From the NCBI GenBank assembly GCA_031278295.1, contig JAITKQ010000005.1, positions 1-6,303 on the forward strand: a DNA stretch of 6,303 nucleotides. The letters are read 5' to 3'. A program made the translations under genes and the position numbers. Shown piece after piece: positions 1 to 6,263 of this stretch. Position 1 is the first letter of the stretch; each line of letters starts with the position of its first letter. A model generated the notes under the pieces. It had not been told where the DNA came from. It did no database searches and saw only the letters and a list, made by a program, of their open reading frames with translations. Origin of the DNA: Spirochaetaceae bacterium. GTDB taxonomy: Bacteria > Spirochaetota > Spirochaetia > Treponematales > Breznakiellaceae.

Positions 1-802
1 CGTCATAGAAGTTGATCACGGACTCGTTTCCGGCGAGCAGCACCGTGCCGATGGAACGGGGCCGGGAGTCCTTGCCGTCGTCAAAATTCTTTATGGTGGT
101 GCTTTTGACGCTAAAAGTATCTTTATCATCGACCGTCCCTCCCATGATACGGATGCCGTTTTGCGCATAAGTACCGCCCCCCCAAGCGGTACTTCCTGCA
201 AGCCCCTTTTTAATGCCTTCGCTGTTGTCCTCTATCCAAAAGATTGAGCTTGAGTCACCCGTGTTCAACGGGGATTTTTTAATCAGTTCCCTTCTCACCA
301 GCTCAGTGTCAAGCGGGAGTATAACGAAACGGGAATTTGGGTCGTCCTGAGGAGTCAGCGAATAGGTTCCGCCCGTTAAGGTACTATCTACATTGCCACT
401 GGTGGCGGATTGGATAAGAGCTGTGCCTAAGGTGCCATAAGGGGCTAATGTGCCGTACCCTAGGATTAGCGCTTCGATGGATTGGGCCGTGGCCGCCCCT
501 AAATTATCGTACCCCTTTTGCGCGGTATAGACAAAAGCGCTGCCGGCGGCCCCAACAGTGCCCCATTGAGAAAAATCCGCTTCGACGCTGTAGCTCAGAG
601 TCGTGGTGACGCCTGTTCCGTCAGACGTTATTATGGGCCCGTAAACTTGAATCTCGCCGGGCATCCCCGCAGGAAGATTCGCGGGTATTTCGGAGGGTGA
701 ATCGACTGAAGCCTCCAGCTTACATGATGTGACGTACCCCCCCACCCCCCACCAGGAAACCACGCTTAGCAGCACTATCATGATTTTCCGTATTTTCTTC
801 AT
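1..802 (-). CDS. Putative exported lipoprotein, family not recognised (3' end outside window)
   Basis: I read an open frame of 267 full codons on the minus strand, from an ATG at 802-800 to the left edge, with no stop. An AAGGAG ribosome binding site (813-808) sits 5 bases upstream, which fixes the start. The N-terminus is a signal peptide: a basic MKKIRK, a hydrophobic stretch from about residue 7 to 24, then V24-T25-S26-C27. This resembles the relaxed lipobox of spirochaete lipoproteins, so C27 is the likely lipidated residue; a typical Leu at -3 is absent. The rest is rich in Gly, Ser, Thr and Asp, has no further membrane segment, and would lie outside the cytoplasmic membrane. The visible 240 residues of mature protein match no family I know; a surface or periplasmic role is inference. 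A run of 6-7 Gs interrupted by one T encodes part of the signal peptide (residues 18-22). The gene has its own promoter at 845-873 and is transcribed away from the other genes here. Confidence 0.82.
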   Translation of the reverse strand, partial: MKKIRKIMIVLLSVVSWWGVGGYVTSCKLEASVDSPSEIPANLPAGMPGEIQVYGPIITSDGTGVTTTLSYSVEADFSQWGTVGAAGSAFVYTAQKGYDNLGAATAQSIEALILGYGTLAPYGTLGTALIQSATSGNVDSTLTGGTYSLTPQDDPNSRFVILPLDTELVRRELIKKSPLNTGDSSSIFWIEDNSEGIKKGLAGSTAWGGGTYAQNGIRIMGGTVDDKDTFSVKSTTIKNFDDGKDSRPRSIGTVLLAGNESVINFYD

Positions 803-844
803 AAAAACTCCTTATATCAAAAATGGCTTAACGAAATATGGCTT

Positions 845-873
845 AGTGTAATGTGTACGCATATTTTTGTCAA
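845..873 (-). promoter_or_regulatory. Sigma70-type promoter of the lipoprotein gene
   Basis: On the minus strand a perfect -35 box TTGACA (873-868) is followed by a 17-base spacer and a -10 box TACACT (850-845). Transcription would start near 838, giving a leader of about 36 nt that carries the AAGGAG site before the ATG at 802. Two direct copies of TAAGCCAT (minus strand; 845-838 and 830-823) lie 15 bases apart downstream. The first abuts the -10 box and could be an operator half, which is speculative. The promoter lies inside the decayed reading frame on the plus strand. Confidence 0.65.
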
Positions 874-1148
874 GGGGCCGACAAGGGCCGACAAGGTAAT
901 GGCTGTGGAAGTTAAACACGAATTTGACAAGGAAAAGTATGTGGACGAACATCTGCGGCGTATGGATCTCATTTGCGCGTATCCGCCGATGGTGGTAGAG
1001 GGTAAACAGTTGTTAGGCGCGGTGGCGGGCTTGTTGCCCCAACATAGCGCGTTACGCATACGATGCGGGGTTTTATGTACTCGAATTAACCGGCGAGAGC
1101 GTGGGCCTCATCCCGCCGCCAGACGGCTTCAAACCGGGAATGTGGTAA
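851..1148 (+). pseudogene. Frameshifted C-terminal remnant of a DUF3782 / PD-(D/E)XK-like protein
   Basis: The frame from 851 reads ADKVMAVEVKHEFDKEKYVDEHLRRMD, then a GKQLLGAVAGLLP stretch up to about 1039. The continuation, ARYAYDAGFYVLELTGESVG then IPPPDGFKPGMW and a TAA stop (1146-1148), is in the +1 frame. Removing one C from the CCCC run at 1037-1040 joins the halves into 98 residues. An alternative repair is two bases lost from the GCGCG run near 1047-1051. The E-V-K triplet (E20, K22), the 'GAVAG' strand and the closing 'GFY-V..G..V...P.GFKP..W' match my memory of the C-terminal nuclease-fold half of DUF3782-type proteins; the family call is from memory, not a search. The N-terminal part is absent: upstream lie the promoter and signal-peptide codons of the divergent lipoprotein gene. 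No convincing ribosome binding site precedes 851 or the internal ATG at 899. It is most likely non-functional. Confidence 0.62.
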
Positions 1149-1466
1149 GGGGTGACGGGGGAATAAGGCGCTAAACATGACCGGAGATTCGGGTTTTCCG
1201 GCTGTTTCAGGGGTGAGCTTTCCCGCACCGGTATTCGCTTTGAGGCGGAAAGGCTGCCGCTACGGAACGCGAGGCCGGTCCGGGCCGCTATCCGGGCGCG
1301 GGGGCGGATTCCGTACCGCAAGCCCTGTTTTAACGAACGTAACGATCTCATGGATCGTATACGGGATTGGCGGGCCGTTTTGCTTTGGTAAAAGGGGAGG
1401 GAATTTCAAATTCCGCTAAAAATACCGTAAATTTTTGCCGGTCAAATTTAGACTTGGCGGAGGGGA
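1149..1466. other. Intergenic stretch of 318 bp without a supportable gene
   Basis: This GC-rich segment lies between the decayed remnant and the 3' end of the HD hydrolase gene. An 80-codon frame (ATG 1177 to 1419) has a modest AAGG upstream but encodes a Gly/Arg-rich, acid-poor sequence with no recognisable domain, so I do not call it. Short inverted repeats are visible: ACGATC/GATCGT with a 5-base loop (1342-1358), overlapping the palindrome CGTATACG (1356-1363); GGAATTT/AAATTCC with a 1-base loop (1400-1414); and TAAATTT/AAATTTA with a 9-base loop (1428-1450). The last, read on the minus strand, is soon followed by a TATTTTTA stretch. It is the best, though weak, candidate terminator for the HD gene. 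Confidence 0.5.
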
Positions 1467-2066
1467 TCATTTTTCCGGGTTGCAGGCGCCCGTAACGTCG
1501 TCTTCGCAGGAACGCATCGCAAGGATTGTCTTTTCAATAAGCTTGTCCAGTTCCCAGCCCAGCATCGCCGCGCCCCGTTCTATCACGTCGCGTGAACAAC
1601 CGGCGGCGAAATTCAGCGTCCTGTATTTTTTTCTGACGGATTTAACCTCCATGTCTTTGACGCTTTTCGAGGGACGTATTATCGCGGCGGCCCATATCAG
1701 ACCGGTCAATTCGTCGGCGGCGTACAGCACCTTTTCCATCTCGTGCTCGGGCTTTATGTCAACCGTCAACCCGTAGCCGTGGCTGCAAACCGCGTGTATA
1801 AGCGCCTCGTCCGCGCCGCCGGAACGCAGCAGTTCGGGGGCCTTCAGGCAGTGCTCGCCGGGATACATCTCAAAGTCGATGTCGTGCAGCAGCCCCACAT
1901 TGCCCCAGAATTCAAGCTCGTCGCCATAACCAAGGTCGGCGGCGTACCATTTCATCACGCCCTCTACGGTCAGGGCGTGTTGCAGGTGGAAGGGGTCTTT
2001 GTTATACTGTTTGAAAAGTGCCAGCGCCTGTGCGCGCGGCATACCGCATGGCGGTTTTTTTGTCAT
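1467..2066 (-). CDS. HD-domain hydrolase, COG2316 type
   Basis: A 199-residue soluble protein with an HD metal-dependent phosphohydrolase domain. Visible metal-ligand candidates are H30, the H61-D62 pair in LLHDID, H91 or H96 in the IHAVCSHGYG segment, and D118 in LYAADELTG. The 'GLLHDIDFE', 'SHGYGLT', 'AADELTGLI' and 'RPSKS...EVKSVRKK' blocks, and an R-x-x-A-L-x-L-F-K-x-Y-N start, fit the predicted HD hydrolases of COG2316 (usually about 180-195 residues). The substrate is unknown; phosphomonoester or nucleotide hydrolysis is only the general expectation for HD proteins. The start is uncertain: the ATG at 2066 gives 199 residues, while the ATG at 2042 (M9) begins exactly where the family similarity starts. 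Neither has a Shine-Dalgarno sequence. A TATGAT box (2077-2072) lies just upstream of the longer start. The gene is divergent from sbcD, 44 bp away, and stands alone. Confidence 0.88.
   Translation of the reverse strand: MTKKPPCGMPRAQALALFKQYNKDPFHLQHALTVEGVMKWYAADLGYGDELEFWGNVGLLHDIDFEMYPGEHCLKAPELLRSGGADEALIHAVCSHGYGLTVDIKPEHEMEKVLYAADELTGLIWAAAIIRPSKSVKDMEVKSVRKKYRTLNFAAGCSRDVIERGAAMLGWELDKLIEKTILAMRSCEDDVTGACNPEK
1980..2008 (+). promoter_or_regulatory. Candidate sigma70-type promoter for sbcDC
   Basis: TTGCAG (1980-1985), a 17-base spacer, and TATACT (2003-2008) on the plus strand form a good -35/-10 pair upstream of sbcD. Transcription would start near 2015, giving a leader of roughly 95 nt. 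The promoter lies inside the 5' part of the oppositely oriented HD gene, so the two transcripts would overlap at their 5' ends. The call rests on sequence match only. Confidence 0.42.
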
Positions 2067-2071
2067 GCGCC

Positions 2072-2077
2072 ATCATA
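2072..2077 (-). promoter_or_regulatory. Candidate -10 box for the HD hydrolase gene
   Basis: TATGAT on the minus strand matches the -10 consensus at five of six positions. The hexamer 17 bases upstream (2100-2095, TTCCCT) is a poor -35. A start near 2065 would leave no leader for the ATG at 2066, but about 23 nt for the in-frame ATG at 2042. It lies inside the candidate leader of sbcD. Confidence 0.3.
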
Positions 2078-2091
2078 ACAAAAATTGAGCC

Positions 2092-2097
2092 GGGAGG
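2092..2097 (+). promoter_or_regulatory. Ribosome binding site of sbcD, with long spacing
   Basis: GGGAGG precedes the ATG at 2111 by 13 bases, longer than the usual 5-9. The frame stays open upstream, but the SbcD family begins at MKVLHTSDWHLG. Residues encoded before 2111 show no similarity to the family, so this site with the ATG at 2111 is the best choice. Confidence 0.5.
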
Positions 2098-2110
2098 GAA
2101 GCGGTTTGCC

Positions 2111-3409
2111 ATGAAAGTTTTACATACTTCGGACTGGCATTTGGGCGCAATGCTTCACAACGAAGATCGAAAAGAGGAACACCGTCAGTTTTTATCGTGG
2201 CTGCTAAAAACAATAAGGGATGAAGCTATCGATGTACTTGTGGTGTCCGGGGATATTTTTGATGTGTACGCGCCTTCCACCGCGGCCCAAAAGCTGTACT
2301 ACGATTTTCTTGCCGGCATAATCAAAACAGGAAATGAACCGGAAGTTTTTATCATTGCCGGCAACCATGATTCGCAGCATTTTTTGGGGGCGCCCTCCGA
2401 TATACTTTCAAAGCTGAAAATCCACGTCGTTTCCGCCGCCGATACGGAAAAGTGTGAAAACCTTATATTTGAAATCCCGGACGGCTTCGGCAGGGCGGCC
2501 CTGACGGTCTGCGCGATTCCTTTTTTGCGCGAAAAAGATCTGAAAACAAGCGGCGCGCCCGGACAGGGCGGCCCTGACTCGCTTTCCGCACAGTACAACA
2601 GGGCCGCCGCCGCTTTTTACCACAAGGTGTACGACATCGCAAAGACAAAAAACACGCCGGTGCTTATGACCGGACACTTTTATCTTGACGGCAGCAAAAA
2701 ATCTGACGACTATTCCGAACGCACCCGTGAAGTCGGCAACCTGCAAGGCCTGCCTGCCGGACTGCTCCCCGACGCGGATTATTACGCGCTAGGCCATCTG
2801 CACAGAAGCCAGGCAATAAACAACAAAAACCATATCCGTTATTCCGGCTCGCCGCTGCCGATGAGTTTTGGCGAGGCCGGTGATACAAAGTATGTCGTTA
2901 TTGCCGTATTTGATACGGTTTCCGCCGGGGCAAAGCCCGTCATTCAGTTAAAGGAAATACCGGTTTGGCAGGAACTGAGGCAAATAAGCGGTTCACCGGA
3001 CGCAATACTGGAGGAATTTCGCCGCGTCAAAGCGGGCGGCAAAAAGGTGTGGATAGAAATTCAGGTTACGGAATGCGACGGCGATCTTTATGACTTTTGG
3101 AATGCGCTTGAAAGGGAGGCTGTGTTTGCCGCGCCCATGGAACTGCCGCTTCTTGAGGCGGCGGAGCTTCCGCCGGACTCCCCGTACAAAATTCTTGTAA
3201 AGCAGGATATGCGCGCCGTAGCGAATACCGGCGACTGGCGTATCAGTGACGGAAGCGGCGATCTTTCATCGCTCGATCCTGTCGAGGTTTTTTGGAAATT
3301 TATGCTGGAACAAAAAATAACAGCCGAACACGCCGAAGTTTTTATGAAAATGTTCAAGGAACTGTACAACGACGTCATTGTAAACGAAAACGGCGTGGTG
3401 GACGCATAG
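2111..3409 (+). CDS. sbcD: Nuclease subunit SbcD (Mre11-like) of the SbcCD complex
   Basis: The 432-residue protein is the calcineurin-like metallophosphoesterase subunit of SbcCD. With SbcC it forms an ATP-dependent double-strand exonuclease and hairpin endonuclease that processes palindromes, protein-blocked ends and breaks in the cytoplasm. The five phosphoesterase motifs are present in order: D8-x-H10 in TSDWHLG, GDIFD (47-51), GNHDS (84-88), G188-H189 in MTGHFY, and GHLH (228-231), followed by IRYSGSPLPMSFGE as in known SbcD proteins. Residues after about 290 make up the capping and SbcC-binding C-terminal part. The length is slightly above that of E. coli SbcD (about 400). The frame could be read from 2018, but the family N-terminus and the ribosome binding site place the start at 2111. 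It is separated from sbcC by 3 bp, so the two are almost certainly co-transcribed. A 15-bp near-palindrome occurs twice inside the gene (2491-2505 and 2564-2578). The gene appears intact. Confidence 0.97.
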   Translation: MKVLHTSDWHLGAMLHNEDRKEEHRQFLSWLLKTIRDEAIDVLVVSGDIFDVYAPSTAAQKLYYDFLAGIIKTGNEPEVFIIAGNHDSQHFLGAPSDILSKLKIHVVSAADTEKCENLIFEIPDGFGRAALTVCAIPFLREKDLKTSGAPGQGGPDSLSAQYNRAAAAFYHKVYDIAKTKNTPVLMTGHFYLDGSKKSDDYSERTREVGNLQGLPAGLLPDADYYALGHLHRSQAINNKNHIRYSGSPLPMSFGEAGDTKYVVIAVFDTVSAGAKPVIQLKEIPVWQELRQISGSPDAILEEFRRVKAGGKKVWIEIQVTECDGDLYDFWNALEREAVFAAPMELPLLEAAELPPDSPYKILVKQDMRAVANTGDWRISDGSGDLSSLDPVEVFWKFMLEQKITAEHAEVFMKMFKELYNDVIVNENGVVDA

Positions 3410-3412
3410 GGC

Positions 3413-6175
3413 ATGAAAATACTTAATTTAACTTTAAAAAATATCAATTCGCTTGCGGGTGAATGGAAAATTGATTTTACCGACACGGCATTTAACAACG
3501 GCCTTTTTATCCTGCACGGCGCGACTGGCGCCGGAAAAACATCTATCCTTGACGCGCTCTGTCTCGCGCTTTACGGAAAAACATCAAGGCAGAATTCTTT
3601 TAACAGATCACAAAACGAGGTAATGACAAACGGAACGTCGTCATGTTTTGCCCAGGTGGAATTTGAAGCCGGCGGTGAACAGTACCGTTCATACTGGGAG
3701 CACAAAAAGTCAAAAAGCGGCACCGATTTTCAAAGCGGCTGTACGCGCCGTTTTTACCGGCTGGGAAGCGCCAAAACCGTTCTGGCAGAAAAAATAGGAG
3801 AGGTTAATGAACAGGTTATCTCTGTTCTTGGAATGGACTTTGACCAGTTTACCAGCGCCGTGCTTCTGCCGCAGGGAAAGTTTGACGCGTTTCTTACCGC
3901 CGAAAAAAAACAGCGGTCGGAAATTCTTGAGAAAATAAGCCGTACCCAAATATATTCAAAAATAGGGGCGGCGGTTCACCGCCGGAAAAGCGATGAGGAT
4001 ATAAAAGTAAATTCCCTGAAAGACAAAATTGAAGAAATCATTGTCGCATCCCCGCCGGAAGAAGCCGCGTTGCATGAAAAAATAAAAGAATTCCAGGCAC
4101 TGCTTGAAGCAAAGAAATCGGAAGCCGCGGCGGTTGATTTACAGCTAAAGCTGTACGAAGAACACCATAAACTACAAGACGAAATAAATATTCTGGACAA
4201 CAGGATAGGCGATCTGAAAAAAACAGCCGAAAGCGAAAAAGAAAGATTCGCCCGCCTTGAACAGGCAAAAAAAGCCGGGTCTATAGCGGATATAGTTCTG
4301 GAGTTTGATCAGGTGAAAAACGAAAAGGAGAAACTGGAGGCTGAAATACAAAGAATAAAATTTGATCTTGACGCGGCAAGAAAAATTTGCGCCGGACTTT
4401 TGCCTGAAAGAAAGGCGGCGGCGCTGGAAAACGAAGCTGCCGGAAAGGACCTGGCAGAAAAAGAACCCGGCATCAAAAAGGCGCGGGAGCTTGACGTGCG
4501 AATTCTTGAAACAGAAAACAACATTTCCGACAAGCGTAAAAAAATACATTATCTTGAAAAAACAAACAATGAGCTTGCGGCGGATCTAAGGGCGGACTCC
4601 GAAAAAAACATAAAGCTACGGGAAAGTTTTGACGGGCTAAAAACAAAAATCGCGTCCGTGAAAGACGAAACCGCGAAAAACAGGACGCGGCACTTTGAAA
4701 TAAGCGAAAGCATGGCAGCCCTTTCGGTGTTCTCGTCAACGGCGTCCTTTGAAGAAAACCGTAAATCGCTGCGCGGCGGGGATCCCTGCCCCCTCTGCGG
4801 TTCTACCGAACATCCTTTCTGCGATGATCAGGCGGCCCTGGTTGAGAATCAGGTGAAACTGAAGTCCATGCAGGCGGAAAGCGCCAAATTGAAGCGGGCA
4901 ATCGCGGACGCGGAACGCGCCCTTGAAAAATTTGAACAGGAAAAATCACGCTCCGAGGCGGAGTTGGCCGGGTTTGCGGAAAAGGCGGCTGCGAATCAGG
5001 CTACAATGGCGGGCAACAACGAGCAGGCGGCGGCCCTGCGAAACGAGGCCGGGATCTGCGAAAAACAGGCCGCCGATCTGAAAGCCGCCAGGGCCGCGCT
5101 GGTCGCATCGGACAACATCGATCGGTTTGAGATGAGACTTAAAGAACGGCTGTCCTTTTCCGCGGCAAAGCTGGCAAAGATAGACAAACAGTTATCGGAT
5201 TACACGAGGGATACGGAAAACCATGAACGGCTGTTGTCGGGGAAAAACGGGCAGTATGGCCTTTTGCGGATAAACTTTGAACAAAAACAGGCGTCCATGG
5301 AAGCGGCCTTTGCCAGACAGGGTTTTGATTCGTACAAAGCCTGGAAGGAATTCAACTGGGGCGCCGCAAAAATAATGGAAACGGAGCAGGCAAAGGTCCG
5401 TCTTGCCGCCGAATTGAAAAGTATTGAGGAGCAAAAAACAAAACTGGCGGATACGCTGCAAAGATTACCGCCGCCGCCCGACAGGGAGTACGGGGATATT
5501 GAACGGGAGAAACAGAATATTTCTTTAACCATAGAAGAGACCAACAAAGAGATAGGCGGCATGGAAAAGCAGCTTGAAATAAACAACGACAATAAACGGC
5601 GAAGGGCCGCCTTTGAAAAAGAAATCGGTGTACAAACCGAAATTTGCGGCAGATGGAAATGGATGGACGACTGGATCGGCGGCGTGGACGGATGGAAATT
5701 CAAAAATTATGTTCAGGCGCTTACATTAAAAGCGCTGATACATAACGCTAATGCCTATTTCCTGAGCATGAGCAGCCAGCGTTATACGATGCTGTGCCGG
5801 GAAAATACAAATGAACTGCTACCGGTAATCGTTGACAGGCATCAGGGTTCCATAGAACGCAGCATAACGAATCTGTCAGGCGGCGAACGCTTCATGCTAT
5901 CACTGTCGCTCGCGCTCGGACTTTCAAAATTGAATTCGTCAAAGCTCAGTATAGATTCACTTTTTCTTGATGAAGGATTCGGAACCTTGGACAAGGAAAG
6001 CCTTGAATTGACGATAAATATTTTAAACGGCCTTAAACAGTACCAGGGCAAACTGACCGGAATTATATCCCATGTCGAGGAACTGCACGAACATATAACG
6101 GCGTGCATTGAAGTTGTAAAGACCGGCGGCGGCAGAAGCCGGCTGTCCGGCTGCGGGGTTTCAAAACTGTCCTAG
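3413..6175 (+). CDS. sbcC: ATPase subunit SbcC (Rad50-like) of the SbcCD complex
   Basis: The 920-residue protein is the SMC/Rad50-like ATPase partner of SbcD. It clamps DNA and uses ATP to control the SbcD nuclease. The N-terminal half of the ATPase head carries Walker A GATGAGKT (36-43) and the Q-loop LLPQGKFDAFL with Q154. Long Lys/Glu/Ala-rich coiled coils run from about 180 to 450 and 475 to 760. Between them is the zinc hook C459-P-L-C462 followed by GSTEHPF, through which two SbcC molecules join. The C-terminal half of the head has the ABC signature NLSGGERF (820-827), Walker B SLFLDEGFG (849-857) with E854 as catalytic glutamate, the D-loop TLD (858-860) and H887 in SHVEEL. It is shorter than E. 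coli SbcC (about 1050), mostly through shorter coiled coils, with the hook close to the middle. GGTGGA (3397-3402), inside the end of sbcD and 10 bases before the ATG, is the likely ribosome binding site, which suggests coupled translation. No frameshift or missing motif is seen. Confidence 0.97.
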   Translation: MKILNLTLKNINSLAGEWKIDFTDTAFNNGLFILHGATGAGKTSILDALCLALYGKTSRQNSFNRSQNEVMTNGTSSCFAQVEFEAGGEQYRSYWEHKKSKSGTDFQSGCTRRFYRLGSAKTVLAEKIGEVNEQVISVLGMDFDQFTSAVLLPQGKFDAFLTAEKKQRSEILEKISRTQIYSKIGAAVHRRKSDEDIKVNSLKDKIEEIIVASPPEEAALHEKIKEFQALLEAKKSEAAAVDLQLKLYEEHHKLQDEINILDNRIGDLKKTAESEKERFARLEQAKKAGSIADIVLEFDQVKNEKEKLEAEIQRIKFDLDAARKICAGLLPERKAAALENEAAGKDLAEKEPGIKKARELDVRILETENNISDKRKKIHYLEKTNNELAADLRADSEKNIKLRESFDGLKTKIASVKDETAKNRTRHFEISESMAALSVFSSTASFEENRKSLRGGDPCPLCGSTEHPFCDDQAALVENQVKLKSMQAESAKLKRAIADAERALEKFEQEKSRSEAELAGFAEKAAANQATMAGNNEQAAALRNEAGICEKQAADLKAARAALVASDNIDRFEMRLKERLSFSAAKLAKIDKQLSDYTRDTENHERLLSGKNGQYGLLRINFEQKQASMEAAFARQGFDSYKAWKEFNWGAAKIMETEQAKVRLAAELKSIEEQKTKLADTLQRLPPPPDREYGDIEREKQNISLTIEETNKEIGGMEKQLEINNDNKRRRAAFEKEIGVQTEICGRWKWMDDWIGGVDGWKFKNYVQALTLKALIHNANAYFLSMSSQRYTMLCRENTNELLPVIVDRHQGSIERSITNLSGGERFMLSLSLALGLSKLNSSKLSIDSLFLDEGFGTLDKESLELTINILNGLKQYQGKLTGIISHVEELHEHITACIEVVKTGGGRSRLSGCGVSKLS

Positions 6176-6179
6176 GGGG

Positions 6180-6213
6180 GCACCGATTTATGCGAATGCG
6201 CATAAATCGGTGC
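6180..6213 (+). terminator. Perfect 15-bp hairpin after sbcC, probable terminator
   Basis: GCACCGATTTATGCG (6180-6194) and its exact reverse complement (6199-6213) flank the 4-base loop AATG, 4 bases after the sbcC stop. The trailing sequence TACTTTAATG holds only a short T run, so termination would depend mainly on the stem. The minus-strand side is followed by CCCCC, so plus-strand termination is favoured. It could instead be a member of a dispersed palindrome family. Confidence 0.6.
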
Positions 6214-6220
6214 TACTTTA

Positions 6221-6253
6221 ATGCGAATGTCAACTTTGTTGACACATTTGCGT
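6221..6253. repeat. Imperfect inverted repeat, second hairpin after sbcC
   Basis: The core is TGTCAAC (6228-6234), the loop TTT, then GTTGACA (6238-6244). With a 2-base bulge in the right arm, pairing extends outward to ATGCGAATG on the left and CATTTGCGT on the right. This gives about 14 pairs including two G-U wobbles. The left arm shares ATGCGAATG with the apical part of the first hairpin (6190-6198 and 6221-6229). Its function is unknown. Confidence 0.5.
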
Positions 6254-6263
6254 AATGAAATAG

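Noticed and set aside
518..700. 60-codon plus-strand frame opposite the lipoprotein gene
   Set aside because: It lies fully antisense to the open 267-codon lipoprotein frame, which has a promoter, ribosome binding site and signal peptide.
817..1059. 80-codon minus-strand frame over the nuclease-like remnant
   Set aside because: The plus strand carries family-like sequence here. The minus frame is Ser/Cys/Thr-rich shadow sequence that runs across the lipoprotein promoter.
1177..1419. 80-codon plus-strand frame in the intergenic region
   Set aside because: It encodes a Gly/Arg-rich, acid-poor sequence with no domain and overlaps an equally long minus-strand frame (1073-1351). Only a modest AAGG precedes it. 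High GC alone can keep both frames open.
2018..2110. 31-residue N-terminal extension of SbcD
   Set aside because: The extension is antisense to the HD gene and lacks family similarity. The conserved SbcD start MKVLHTSDWH lies at 2111 behind a GGGAGG site.
4172..4739. Several long minus-strand frames opposite sbcC
   Set aside because: They are Phe/Ser/Arg-rich shadows of Lys/Glu/Ala-rich coiled-coil codons and have no independent evidence.
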